A DNA stretch of 64,000 bases from Pseudomonadota bacterium (GTDB lineage: Bacteria > Pseudomonadota > Gammaproteobacteria > Burkholderiales > Rhodocyclaceae): assembly GCA_026399515.1 (NCBI GenBank), contig JAPLQT010000119.1, positions 1 to 64,000 of the forward strand, written 5' to 3'. Shown here in pieces: positions 8,459-17,005 of this stretch; within the stretch, counting starts at the first letter, position 1; each line of letters opens with the position of its first letter. Position numbers and translations under genes: made by a program. The notes beneath the pieces are model-generated. The model searched no databases and was not told where the DNA came from. It saw only the letters and a program-made list of their open reading frames with translations.

Positions 8459-10252
8459 ATGTCTTCCAAGACTGGCTCCCCGGCCCGATCCATGCCCTTC
8501 GACCCCAAATCCCATGTCAGCGAACTGTTGACCGCCGCGCTGTCCAGCGTCGCGCCCGAGCACGCGTCGACAGCCATTCTGCTGGAACGCCCCAAGCAGG
8601 CAAGTCATGGTGATTTCGCCAGCAACCTGGCATTGCAGCTCGCCAAGACGCTAAGAGCCAATCCGCGCGAGATCGCCCAGCGCCTGGTGCGCGAACTGGC
8701 GGTGTCACCCTGGGTGGATAAGGCCGAAGTCGCCGGCGCCGGTTTCATCAATTTCTACCTCGCCGCCGCGGCCAAGAGCCAGGTCGTGGCGGAAATCCTC
8801 AGCCTGGGCGACGAGTATGGCAAAGGCCGACTGGGAAACGGCAAGAAGCTTCAGGTCGAGTTCGTTTCGGCCAACCCGACCGGCCCGCTGCACGTCGGCC
8901 ATGGTCGCGGCGCGGCGTACGGCGCCAGCCTGGCAACCCTGCTGGCCTGGGCGGGCTACGCGGTGAGCCGCGAGTATTACGTCAATGACGCCGGCCGGCA
9001 GATGGATATCCTCGGGTTATCCACCTGGCTGCGCTATCTGGCGCTGTTCGGCGAGCAAGTTCCCTTTCCGGCCAACGCCTATCAGGGCGATTATGTAATC
9101 GACATGGCCAGGCAGATTCGCGCCGCTCACGCCGACCGCTACCTGCATCCCGCCGCCGCCGTGCTGGCCTGCGTGCCGCCGCCCGAACCGGACCCCGAGG
9201 CTCATCTGGACGGCCTGATCAAGGCCGCCAAGGATCTGCTGGGCGAGGACTGGGCCTATATTCACCAGCATGCCCTGACCGAGCAAATGGCGGATTGCCG
9301 CGCCGACCTGGAAGACTTCGGCGTGCATTTCGATATGTGGTTCTCCGAGCGTTCGCTGTTCGACACCGGCATGGTGGCGAAGGCTATGGAGCGGCTGGAG
9401 CATAACGGCCACATCTATCTCCAGAATGGCGCCAAGTGGTTCCGCTCGACCAGCTTCGGCGACGAAAAGGATCGCGTGGTCCAGCGCGATAATGGTTTGT
9501 ACACCTACTTCGCCTCGGACATCGCCTATCACCTCAACAAGTTCGAACGCGGTTTCGACCAACTGGTCGATATCTGGGGTGCCGACCACCATGGCTACAT
9601 CCAGCGCGTGCGCGGCGCCTTGCAGGCCCTGGGTTGCGACGACAGCCGGCTGAATGTGGTGCTGGTGCAGTTCGTTTCCTTGTGGCACGGCAGCGAGAAG
9701 GTTTCGATGTCGACTCGCGGCGGCCAGTACGTGACTCTGCGCGAATTGCGCGGGGAAGTCGGCAACGACGCCTGCCGTTTCTTCTATATGCTCAGGAAGG
9801 CGGACCAGGCTCTCGATTTCGATCTCGACCTGGCGAAATCCCAGAGCAACGACAACCCGGTATATTACGTCCAGTATGCGCACGCCCGTGTCTGCTCGGT
9901 GCTCGCCTCGCCGCAGGGCGCGGCCTTCCTGGCACAACGGACCGCCGATGTAGCCATGCCGGCCAGCGTCGATCTGGCGTCGCTTTCCGGGGAGCGCGAA
10001 ATGGCGTTGTGCGCAAGGCTGGCGGCGTTTCCCGAGGTAGTCGAAGCCGCCGCCCGCGACTATGCCCCGCACGCCATCGCCTTTTATCTCCGGGAACTGG
10101 CCGCCGAGTTTCACAGCTACTACAATGCCGAACGCATCCTTGTCGATGACCTGGCTCAGCGCACGGCGCGTCTGGCGCTGGCGGCGGCATTGCGCCAGGT
10201 GCTTCGCAACGGTTTCACCATCCTGGGCGTCTCGGCGCCGGAGAGCATGTAA
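8459..10252 (+). CDS. argS: Arginyl-tRNA synthetase
   Basis: 597 residues, class Ia synthetase charging tRNA-Arg. The HIGH-type motif is HVGH (145-148) within ANPTGPLHVGHGRG. The KMSKS counterpart is the degenerate SEKVSMSTRGG, usual for ArgRS. The N-terminal Add-1 domain and C-terminal anticodon-binding DALR domain (ending near LRNGFTILGVSAPESM) are complete. The start is uncertain: an in-frame ATG at 8492 would remove 11 poorly conserved residues, and neither has a strong ribosome site. It is followed after 1 base by a SPOR-domain gene, then dsbA. Confidence 0.97.
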   Translation: MSSKTGSPARSMPFDPKSHVSELLTAALSSVAPEHASTAILLERPKQASHGDFASNLALQLAKTLRANPREIAQRLVRELAVSPWVDKAEVAGAGFINFYLAAAAKSQVVAEILSLGDEYGKGRLGNGKKLQVEFVSANPTGPLHVGHGRGAAYGASLATLLAWAGYAVSREYYVNDAGRQMDILGLSTWLRYLALFGEQVPFPANAYQGDYVIDMARQIRAAHADRYLHPAAAVLACVPPPEPDPEAHLDGLIKAAKDLLGEDWAYIHQHALTEQMADCRADLEDFGVHFDMWFSERSLFDTGMVAKAMERLEHNGHIYLQNGAKWFRSTSFGDEKDRVVQRDNGLYTYFASDIAYHLNKFERGFDQLVDIWGADHHGYIQRVRGALQALGCDDSRLNVVLVQFVSLWHGSEKVSMSTRGGQYVTLRELRGEVGNDACRFFYMLRKADQALDFDLDLAKSQSNDNPVYYVQYAHARVCSVLASPQGAAFLAQRTADVAMPASVDLASLSGEREMALCARLAAFPEVVEAAARDYAPHAIAFYLRELAAEFHSYYNAERILVDDLAQRTARLALAAALRQVLRNGFTILGVSAPESM

Positions 10253-10253
10253 G

Positions 10254-10910
10254 ATGAGCAAGGTAAATCCACGCAGGACGAACGCCAACTCCAACGCATA
10301 CGCCCGGTCCGTTCCTGCGCGAAAGAGCCACGGCGGCACCATGATCGGCCTGTTCATCGGGCTGGTGATCGGCGTGCTGATCGCTTTCGGCGTGGTCTGG
10401 TATCTCAACAAGATGCCTCTGCCCTTCCAGGACAAGTCGTCCCGGCCCGAGAAGACCGAGGCAAAGCCGGCCGCGGCGGCAGCGGGCACCCCGCAAACGC
10501 CGCAGGCCTTGCCCGGCAAGCCGGGGGACAAGGTCGACGAGAAGCCGCGTTTCGAGTTCTACAAGATCCTGCCCAGCGGACAGGAGCCGGCCCCGGCCGG
10601 CAGCGACGCAAAACAGCCGCCGCAAGCCGCTCAACCGCAGGCCGCCGCGCCGGCGCCATCCAGCGAAGCGTTTTATCTTCAGGCCGGCGCTTTCCAGAAG
10701 TCCACGGACGCCGACAACCTGAAAGCCAAGTTGGCGCTGATGGGTCTCGAGACCAGCCTGCAGGAAGTCAATGTGCCGGATAAGGGTGTCATGCACCGCG
10801 TCCGCGTCGGCCCGTTCGCCAAACTGGAAGATATGAACCGAGTGCGCAATCTGCTGTCTCAGAACGGGATCCAGGCAACCGTAATCAAGATCAAGGATCC
10901 CGCCCAGTAA
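10254..10910 (+). CDS. SPOR-domain cell-division protein (FtsN-like)
   Basis: 218 residues. Short basic N-terminus, a single membrane anchor (MIGLFIGLVIGVLIAFGVVW, about 30-50), a Pro/Ala/Lys-rich periplasmic linker, and a C-terminal SPOR domain (FYLQAGAFQKSTDADNLKAK through VRVGPF) that binds denuded glycan strands at the division site. This N-in/SPOR-out layout is that of FtsN-like proteins, and the argS-ftsN-dsbA order is common in betaproteobacteria. Start chosen 1 base after argS; longer frames run inside argS. Confidence 0.9.
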   Translation: MSKVNPRRTNANSNAYARSVPARKSHGGTMIGLFIGLVIGVLIAFGVVWYLNKMPLPFQDKSSRPEKTEAKPAAAAAGTPQTPQALPGKPGDKVDEKPRFEFYKILPSGQEPAPAGSDAKQPPQAAQPQAAAPAPSSEAFYLQAGAFQKSTDADNLKAKLALMGLETSLQEVNVPDKGVMHRVRVGPFAKLEDMNRVRNLLSQNGIQATVIKIKDPAQ

Positions 10911-10940
10911 GATATTGTCCGACTCATGGAGAAAAACCTC

Positions 10941-11573
10941 ATGCTGAAAAAGCTTTTCGTTGTTGCCGGCCTGCTGCTGGCCTTCGTCTCTGTCGGCGCC
11001 AGCGCCGAGTTGAAACAGGGTACGGATTTCGATCTGGTCAATCCGCCGCAGCCGACCGAGAAAGGCAAGGTCGAAGTCATCGAGTTCTTCTCCTACATGT
11101 GTCCGCACTGTGACCATATCGACCCCCTGGTCAACAAGTGGTCCAAGACCCTGTCGAAAGATGTGCTGTTCCAGCGCATCCCCGTGGTCTTCCGCCCGCA
11201 ATGGGACGCGCCCGCCAGGCTCTATTACACCCTGGATGCCATGGGCGAACTGGAGAAACTCCATGCCGCCGCGTTTGCGGCGATTCATCGCGAGAACACC
11301 GACATGGCGAATGAGGCCGGCGTGACCAACTGGGCGGTCAAGAAAGGTCTCGACCGCAAGAAGTTTACCGATACCTACAACTCCTTCGCGGTGCAAAGCA
11401 AGGCGCAAGGCAGCAAGCAAAAGCAGGGCGCTTATGGGATCCCCGGCGTCCCCTCTTTTGTCGTGGCGGGCAAGTACCGCACCCCGGACAATTTCGCCGG
11501 CGGCTATGACGAATTGCTGAAGCTGGTCGATGGCCTCGTCGCCAAGGCGCGCGCCGAGCAGGGAAAGAAATAA
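10941..11573 (+). CDS. dsbA: Thiol:disulfide interchange protein DsbA
   Basis: 210 residues from the ATG at 10941, which has GGAG eight bases upstream; an ATG at 10926 contains that site and is less likely. Signal peptide 1-22 (cleavage near ASA-ELK). Thioredoxin-fold oxidoreductase with redox pair CPHC at 54-57 in EFFSYMCPHCDHID, and the cis-Pro loop GIPGVPSFVV. Introduces disulfide bonds into periplasmic proteins. Lies 30 bp after the SPOR gene. Confidence 0.95.
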   Translation: MLKKLFVVAGLLLAFVSVGASAELKQGTDFDLVNPPQPTEKGKVEVIEFFSYMCPHCDHIDPLVNKWSKTLSKDVLFQRIPVVFRPQWDAPARLYYTLDAMGELEKLHAAAFAAIHRENTDMANEAGVTNWAVKKGLDRKKFTDTYNSFAVQSKAQGSKQKQGAYGIPGVPSFVVAGKYRTPDNFAGGYDELLKLVDGLVAKARAEQGKK

Positions 11574-12342
11574 GACGCCTCCCAAGGTCTTCATCACCGG
11601 CGCGTCCAGCGGCCTGGGCGCCGCTCTGGCCCGCCGTTATGCCGGACGCGGCGCCGTGCTCGGCCTGGCAGCGCGCCGCGGTGTAGCGCTCGAAGCGCTG
11701 GCCGGAGAATTGTCGGCCACCTGCCACATCTACCCGCTGGATGTCACGGATGCCCCGGCGCTGGTGGCGGCTGGCGCCGATTTCATCGCCCGTGCCGGCG
11801 TGCCGGACATCGTCATCGCCAACGCCGGGATCAGCCTCGGAACCCTGACCGAGGAAGCCGCCGACCTTCAGGCATTCGCCCGCGTCATGCAGGCCAACGT
11901 GCTGGGCATGGTGCACACCTTTCATCCCTTCGTCGCGGCGATGAAACAGGCAGGACAAGGCCGGCTGGTCGGCATCAGTTCGGTCGCGGGGATCCGCGGG
12001 ATGCCGGGCGCCGGCGCCTATTGCGCCTCGAAAGCGGCGGCGAACACTTACCTGGAAAGCTTGCGCGTCGAGTTGCGCGGTAGCGGCGTCGGCGTCACCA
12101 ATATCCTTCCCGGATACATCGCCACGCCGATGACGGCGGTGAACCAATACACTATGCCTTTCATCCTGAGCGCCGATGAGGCGGCGCGCCGCATCGTGCG
12201 CCAGATCGACCGCGGCGCCCGCTATGCCGTAGTGCCCTGGCAGATGGCGGTCGTCGCCAAGCTGTTGCGCATGCTGCCGGACCCGCTGTTCGACCGGCTG
12301 TTCGCGCGCGCTGGGCGCAAGCAGCGTCAGATCCCGCTCTGA
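11530..12342 (+). CDS. SDR-family oxidoreductase
   Basis: Short-chain dehydrogenase: NAD(P) motif TGASSGLGAAL, NAG motif (IVIANAGIS), catalytic Ser in GISSVAG, and YCASKAA for the Tyr/Lys pair. The C-terminus resembles YdfG/DltE-like SDRs. The only ATG in frame before the nucleotide-binding strand is at 11530, inside the 3' end of dsbA (44-bp overlap). The conserved sequence starts only near KVFITGAS about 19 codons later, so the real start is uncertain and could be a non-ATG codon. Substrate unknown. Confidence 0.85.
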   Translation: MASSPRRAPSRERNKTPPKVFITGASSGLGAALARRYAGRGAVLGLAARRGVALEALAGELSATCHIYPLDVTDAPALVAAGADFIARAGVPDIVIANAGISLGTLTEEAADLQAFARVMQANVLGMVHTFHPFVAAMKQAGQGRLVGISSVAGIRGMPGAGAYCASKAAANTYLESLRVELRGSGVGVTNILPGYIATPMTAVNQYTMPFILSADEAARRIVRQIDRGARYAVVPWQMAVVAKLLRMLPDPLFDRLFARAGRKQRQIPL

Positions 12343-12369
12343 GCGCGGCTTGATGCCAGATTCAGGGCC

Positions 12370-12813
12370 TTACAAGACAAACAGCGGCTGACGAACGACC
12401 TTCTTGAGCTGTTTGGCGAGATTCTTGACGCTGGGGCGGCCGCAAGTCCGATACACCGCTTCCCCGAGCACCATCGCGTCTGCCTCGCCGCGGCCCATCA
12501 AGCCGGCCAGGGCTTCCGCGGGGTCGCCCGGCAGTGTCGTGAAAGAGGAGTTCGGCCAGTCCGCGGTGGCGCCGACGAATTGCCGGCGTGCACGTTCCGA
12601 TTGCTTTTCGAGTTCCCCGCGGACGTAGTCGAGAAACCCCTGCCTTGCATTGCGCGAGGACTGCCAGTCGTTGCCGATGAAGTCGGCCCAGCCGGTATCG
12701 AGCACGAATACTCCATGCAGCCGGGCTTCTTCGAGCCTCGCCTTGTCGACAGCGAAAACGAGCGCCGCGGCGCTCGCTTCCGTTCCGTCGATGGCGACGG
12801 CGATCGTCGTCAC
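12370..12813 (-). CDS. Universal stress protein (UspA family)
   Basis: 147 residues. Begins with the UspA beta strand TTIAVAIDGTEAS and ends with the family's VVRQPLFVL strand. The G-x2-G-x9-G-(S/T) ATP-binding loop is only partly recognisable (VLGEAVYRTCGRPSVKN), so ATP binding is doubtful. The start is GTG; its G is the last base of the preceding TAG stop (TAGTG), implying translational coupling to the 49-aa membrane protein. Probably a stress partner of the YeiH exporter operon. Confidence 0.8.
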   Translation of the reverse strand: MTTIAVAIDGTEASAAALVFAVDKARLEEARLHGVFVLDTGWADFIGNDWQSSRNARQGFLDYVRGELEKQSERARRQFVGATADWPNSSFTTLPGDPAEALAGLMGRGEADAMVLGEAVYRTCGRPSVKNLAKQLKKVVRQPLFVL

Positions 12814-12962
12814 TACTTGAGCGTCATGACGACGATGATCGCCACGATGAGGATGCTGAACACGATCGCCCCGATATCCTCCTGGCGATCGTCGCGGAAC
12901 AGCGTCATCTTGCCCTTCGCCGCACTGCCGACGGTCTCGCTGCCGATTTTTTCTTCAGCCAT
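12813..12962 (-). CDS. 49-residue single-pass membrane protein
   Basis: Begins MAEEKIGSETVGSAAKGKM with a GGGAG ribosome site. The polar N-terminal half is followed by a predicted transmembrane helix (IGAIVFSILIVAIIVVM) ending in TLK. It sits 14 bp after the YeiH-family exporter gene and overlaps the universal stress gene by one base, so all three are likely one transcript. It may be an accessory subunit of the exporter, by context only. Confidence 0.75.
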   Translation of the reverse strand: MAEEKIGSETVGSAAKGKMTLFRDDRQEDIGAIVFSILIVAIIVVMTLK

Positions 12963-12976
12963 GGTTTTCTCCCGGA

Positions 12977-14119
12977 TTAGATTTCGACGAGGTGGTCGCG
13001 GATGATCAACACCACGACCAGCGCCAGGACATACTTTGTGGTGCCGACCAGCAGGCCGACCTTGAGCGGCGTGCCGCCCGCCTGGGCCAGTTCCTTGAAG
13101 TCGATGTAGCCGCCCATGCCGACCAGGCCGATACCGAAGATCCATTGCATCCAGTCGCGGATCATCTTGATGGTATCCGAAGCGGGAGGGCCGCCCTTGA
13201 TGCCAGCATCGCCGAAAGCGCCGATGCTGGTCAGCAGTACCATGCCGAGAAAGCCCAGGACGAACACCGGAAACTTTTCGACCAGCAGCGTCCCCAGTGA
13301 TTTCCGGCTACCCTCCGGCTGCTCTTGACCGGACCAGTACCAGATCGTCACCGCAAATACGGCAAACGGGATGGCGATCACGCGCATGATGTTCCATATC
13401 TCGCCTACCGACACAGCAGTACCCGGCGCCACGTTGGGATTGAAGGCGAGACAGGCCGCCAGCACCTGGCCGGAGTTGAGGATGCCGGTGCCGACCCAGG
13501 CGCCGTACTGCAAGTCGTTGAGCCCGAGCGCATGGCCGATGAAGGGGCTGATGAACATGGTCAGGATGCCGAAGCCGAGGATCGTGGCGATGGCGTAGGC
13601 CACGTGGGCGGGTTTGGCCTCGACCGCCGGCGCCGTGGCAACCGCCGCGGACACGCCGCAGATCGAGCAGGCGTTGGCCATTACGCCAGTCATCGAACGA
13701 TCCATTCCCAAGAGTTTGCCGAGCCACAGCACCATGATGATGCTCAGCACGACGAAGCCGCCGATCAGGAATATGGCCATCGAGCCGAGCTTGATGATGG
13801 CCTGCACGGTGTAGAGAGAACCCAGCAGGATGATCCCGGTCTTGATGAACAGCCGGGACAGTTTGAAGCCGTCGGCGAAGATGTCGGGTAGTTTGCCGCC
13901 GAAGATTACGTTACGGTAGAGCAGGCCCATGATGATGCCGAGCAGGATGTAGTTGAGGTGAAAGACGTTGATCAGCCATCCTTTCTGGCCGAGAATCACG
14001 GCGCCCTTCATCCATGGTTCGATCCACAACCGGATCACCACCATGGTGATGACGATTAACGCCAGTCCTGGAAGAGCCTTCGGAAGTTGTTGGAAAAACC
14101 CGGGTGATTCGCTAGTCAT
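12977..14119 (-). CDS. yeiH: YeiH/UPF0324-family putative sulfate exporter
   Basis: 380 residues with about ten hydrophobic segments. Contains the family signatures MANACSICGVSAAVATAPAV and YGAWVGTGILNSGQVLAA. Members are inner-membrane proteins proposed to export sulfate or sulfonate-derived anions; direct biochemical evidence is sparse. First gene of an operon with a 49-aa membrane protein and a universal stress protein. Start MTSESPGFFQQLPKALPG has a GAGGAG site. Confidence 0.88.
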   Translation of the reverse strand: MTSESPGFFQQLPKALPGLALIVITMVVIRLWIEPWMKGAVILGQKGWLINVFHLNYILLGIIMGLLYRNVIFGGKLPDIFADGFKLSRLFIKTGIILLGSLYTVQAIIKLGSMAIFLIGGFVVLSIIMVLWLGKLLGMDRSMTGVMANACSICGVSAAVATAPAVEAKPAHVAYAIATILGFGILTMFISPFIGHALGLNDLQYGAWVGTGILNSGQVLAACLAFNPNVAPGTAVSVGEIWNIMRVIAIPFAVFAVTIWYWSGQEQPEGSRKSLGTLLVEKFPVFVLGFLGMVLLTSIGAFGDAGIKGGPPASDTIKMIRDWMQWIFGIGLVGMGGYIDFKELAQAGGTPLKVGLLVGTTKYVLALVVVLIIRDHLVEI

Positions 14120-14322
14120 ATTTCCTCCTCTTTATGGATATGAACTGCCTGAGTCGAACCTGATGAAACCTCATCCGCGCCGAGAGCCCGGTCGCTTTCT
14201 TATAGTGCTTTAACTCCAACTCTATCCTAATACCTTTGTCATGAGTTAATCAATACTTCTAATATTGGTATCAGTTTTACCTTGGGCCCGATTTCACGCA
14301 TGGTCTTCCCGGCTCGGCCGTT

Positions 14323-15084
14323 CTACTCACCCGTCAACAGTTGCTCCGCCAGTTGCCCGGGCAGGCCGGCCGCGACTATCTTGCGCGCCGCGGTCTGGTG
14401 GTCGTAAGGCACGCGAAAGAATGTCAGCAGGCGCTTCCCGTCTTCGAAGAGCGCATAGGCCGCCGCATTGTCGCCGTCGCGCGGCTGCCCGACGGAGCCG
14501 GCAATGGCCAGCCAACGGCGATCCTGCGCCAAGGGTATCGATAGCGCCGGCGTCGGAGTGAACACCTGGACGCCGGTCGGGACAGGTTTGGGGTCCGGCT
14601 TCGGCGACCAATAGAGCATCTGCTGATGTACATGCCCGACGAAGCAGATGGCCGCGTCGCCTGCATCCATGCAGCGTTTCGCTTGGTTCCCGCTGTAGAT
14701 GTAGGGCCAGGTTTCCGGCTTGTTGGCGCTGGCGTGAACGAACAGCAGATCGCCATGCCGGGCTGTCATCGGTAGCGCGGAGAGGAAGGCGCGCTCCTTG
14801 GCGCCGAGTTGTCGGCGTGTCCACTGGATGGCTTCCCGGGCGATGGGGTTCATGTTCCCGGCCAAGCCGGTGAGAGCCGCTTCGTCATGATTGCCGCAAA
14901 CCAACAGGGCGCCTTGGTCGGCATACTTGGCAATCAGGGCGAGGCACGCCACGGGATCGGCGCCATAGCCCACCAGGTCGCCGAGGAAAACGAAGCTCTC
15001 CGCCCCTTCCTGTTCCGCATGTGCCAGGCAAGCTTGCAAGGCTTCGAGATTGCTGTGGATATCGGCGAGGAGCGCGATTTTCAT
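14323..15084 (-). CDS. Calcineurin-like metallophosphoesterase
   Basis: 253 residues from the ATG at 15084; a TTG one codon upstream is also in frame. Metal-binding motifs in order: LADIHSN (D-x-H), FLGDLVGYGADP (GD), CGNHDEA (GNHD), FVHAS, and CFVGHVHQQM (GHxH). This is the YfcE/ApaH-like one-domain type that hydrolyses phosphodiesters or phosphomonoesters with two metals. Monocistronic; substrate unknown. Confidence 0.92.
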   Translation of the reverse strand: MKIALLADIHSNLEALQACLAHAEQEGAESFVFLGDLVGYGADPVACLALIAKYADQGALLVCGNHDEAALTGLAGNMNPIAREAIQWTRRQLGAKERAFLSALPMTARHGDLLFVHASANKPETWPYIYSGNQAKRCMDAGDAAICFVGHVHQQMLYWSPKPDPKPVPTGVQVFTPTPALSIPLAQDRRWLAIAGSVGQPRDGDNAAAYALFEDGKRLLTFFRVPYDHQTAARKIVAAGLPGQLAEQLLTGE

Positions 15085-15194
15085 CAAGCGCGGAAGCGGG
15101 ATAGTGACGCTTGAAGGATAGCAGACTCACGCTGCCGGAGGCTGTGTGCCGCACGAATCCTGGACTGCGGTTATGGGAGTCTATAACAGCGATG

Positions 15195-15313
15195 CATGCC
15201 GGGACTCGCCCCGGCGGGCGAGTTACTTTCTTGTCGCGACAAGAAAGTAACCAAAGAAACGCCCCCCGCTGCCCCGGCCTGCGGCTTCCCTCGCTCCTGA
15301 CCACCAGCCCGGC
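15195..15313 (+). repeat. Left arm of a 119-bp inverted repeat pair (dispersed repeat)
   Basis: This stretch is nearly identical, in reverse complement, to 16275-16393 (by eye over 90% over 119 bp). It contains a perfect 30-bp palindrome at 15222-15251 (core TTACTTTCTTGTCGCGACAA) and a GC-rich tail. Similar sequences are widespread, dispersed intergenic repeats in beta- and gammaproteobacteria. The following 15314-15496 has the same GC-rich character and no gene. Confidence 0.85.
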
Positions 15314-15496
15314 CGGCCGCTAAACTCGCTGCCACCTCCCCGGTGGTTCCGCCTTGGCTCCCACGCTCGAACAACGCGGCCGGACTGCCCCGGTCTGGCG
15401 GTCCTCCGCTCGGCGGGGCAGAGGGGATTGGTCGGGTGCGGCCAAGAGTTGCGGGCCGCTCTTGCTATTCCATATAACTAACCGCAGAATGTTGGC

Positions 15497-16219
15497 ATGC
15501 ACTACTCCATTCCTTCGGTCCCGGTCTATACGCGCTGGCTGATTCTGTTGACGCTATCAGCGCTAAGCGCTGAGGCCGCCGCCGATACTGACGCACAAAA
15601 TGTTGACCATTCATCAATCGAGCAGCGTGAAGCCCTAGCAATTGCAACAAGCGGCGACGTCGCCCAGCGCAAGGGCAAGTTGCTGACCCTTCAGCTTGCG
15701 TCAGGCGATTTGGTCAAGCTTGCCGATGGAAATTCTTGTAGCGGTTCCAATGATTGCCATTCGTATGCCTATGTTGGGCTACTGGGAAACAAGCAGTTCG
15801 TCGTAGTCGAGGAGCGCTTTTATGAGGGGGGTAACACGCTACTCATATCAAGGCAGACCGGCGCCCAATACAACGTTCATGCAGAACCGCATCTGTCGCC
15901 CAATGGCAAGTATATTGTTTCTGCAAGCGAGGCGGAAGCGTACAACAGTCCTGGCGTTTATCTCTGGGAAGTCCGTAACGGCGGCCTTATCGGGCGGTAT
16001 CTGTACGAACCCACCAACTATGAGCTTTACAGATTTTCTCGGTGGAAGGGCTCCAATGAAGTTCAACTCATTAGGACCACACATGCCGAAAAGCATGGTT
16101 GCCCCGACAATACACTTGTGGAATTAACAGTACGGCTTGTTGCAAGAAGGAGTGGCTGGGAATTGGAAAACGGTACCCGAACAGTACGTTCTACGAAGGA
16201 TTGCTTTCAGGAAAAATGA
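15497..16219 (+). CDS. Secreted protein of unknown function
   Basis: 240 residues; family not recognised. Residues about 10-30 (RWLILLTLSALSAEAAA) are a Sec signal peptide, so the product should be periplasmic. Four Cys occur in mature positions (two in SCSGSNDC, one in HGCPDN, one in KDCFQ), compatible with two disulfides. Strand-rich phrases such as SPNGKYIVSASEAEAY and GVYLWEVRNGG resemble beta-propeller blades. An ATG six codons upstream is out of frame and no clear ribosome site is visible. Lower GC than its neighbours and its place between two inverted repeats suggest transfer. Confidence 0.7.
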   Translation: MHYSIPSVPVYTRWLILLTLSALSAEAAADTDAQNVDHSSIEQREALAIATSGDVAQRKGKLLTLQLASGDLVKLADGNSCSGSNDCHSYAYVGLLGNKQFVVVEERFYEGGNTLLISRQTGAQYNVHAEPHLSPNGKYIVSASEAEAYNSPGVYLWEVRNGGLIGRYLYEPTNYELYRFSRWKGSNEVQLIRTTHAEKHGCPDNTLVELTVRLVARRSGWELENGTRTVRSTKDCFQEK

Positions 16220-16274
16220 CCGGCCAGATTGGGCCGTACCAAGACAGGTCATACTAAGACATTCGTTCTATCCC

Positions 16275-16393
16275 GCCGGGCTGGCGGTCAGGAGCGAGGG
16301 GAGCCGCAGGCCGGGGCAGCGGGGAGCGTTTCTTTGGGTACTTTCTTGTCGCAACAAGAAAGTACCTCGCCCGCTGGGGCGAGTCCCGGCATG
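16275..16393 (-). repeat. Right arm of the 119-bp inverted repeat pair
   Basis: Reverse-complement copy of 15195-15313 with a few substitutions; the internal palindrome carries one change (TTGTTGCGACAA on this copy). The two arms enclose about 960 bp with a single gene. No target-site duplication is evident by eye. Confidence 0.85.
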
Positions 16394-16461
16394 AATCGCA
16401 GCCAGATCGCTACGTCGAAACTCAGTTTGACGGGAATATGCCTAAATAGGAATAATGCACT

Positions 16462-16554
16462 ATGCCAAGGCAGCCCCGAAAGCCTATCAGATGGATCGGC
16501 TCGGCAAAGCGCGATCTTGACGCCATGCCTGAGAACGTCAAGATGGCAAACTAA
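16462..16554 (+). pseudogene. Truncated HigB/RelE-type toxin remnant
   Basis: A 30-codon frame, MPRQPRKPIRWIGSAKRDLD then AMPENVKMAN and stop. It matches the N-terminus of phage-Gp49-like HigB toxins (W-[IV]-G-S-x-[KR]-x-D-L-x-x-[LM]-P-x-x-V) but stops where the intact protein continues for about 80 residues, including the catalytic Lys/Arg. It lies 15 bp before an intact antitoxin gene, the usual toxin-first order, so it is probably the residue of an internal deletion. Confidence 0.65.
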
Positions 16555-16569
16555 GCAAGGAGCACAGTG

Positions 16570-16899
16570 ATGAGCCGACAAACTGAAATTACCATCGAAG
16601 ATGGCAGCGACAATGTTTACGCCGACCTGGGTTATGCCGATGCCGCCGAGATGCAACGCAAATCTCAACTCGCGGCCGAGATCGCTCGGGCGATCAAGGC
16701 GCGCCACTTAGCGCAAGACGGTGCTGCTGTACTGCTTGGTATCGACCAATTGAACGTCTTACGCATCACTCGAGGCCAGTTCCGTGGCGTCAGTGAAGCC
16801 AAGCTTCTTGAGTTGGTGGCCAAGTTGGGTCGTGATGTGAAGATCGTTGTTGGTCCTGTACGGCGGCGCGCCGGAAAGATTGAACTACAGTTCGCTTGA
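16570..16899 (+). CDS. HigA-like XRE antitoxin, orphaned
   Basis: 109 residues from the ATG at 16570, with AAGGAG eight bases upstream. The helix-turn-helix resembles the HTH_37/XRE antitoxins paired with Gp49-like toxins: YADAAEMQRKSQLAAEIARA, then LLGIDQLNVLRITRGQFRGVS as the recognition unit, then VKIVVGPVRRR. It should bind its own promoter and neutralise a HigB toxin, but the toxin before it is truncated. Confidence 0.8.
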   Translation: MSRQTEITIEDGSDNVYADLGYADAAEMQRKSQLAAEIARAIKARHLAQDGAAVLLGIDQLNVLRITRGQFRGVSEAKLLELVAKLGRDVKIVVGPVRRRAGKIELQFA

Positions 16900-17005
16900 C
16901 TTGATTCTGGTGTGATTTCTCACGCCGTCAAGCCATTGGTTCCCAATTCATTGAGACCCGGCAAGCATCGCTGTCATAGACTCCCGACCCTGGAATCAAC
17001 TTGGC

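Noticed and set aside
15222-15251. 30-bp palindrome considered as a stand-alone terminator or regulator site
   Set aside because: The same palindrome recurs in the second inverted arm, so it is part of the dispersed repeat rather than a specific site for the flanking gene.
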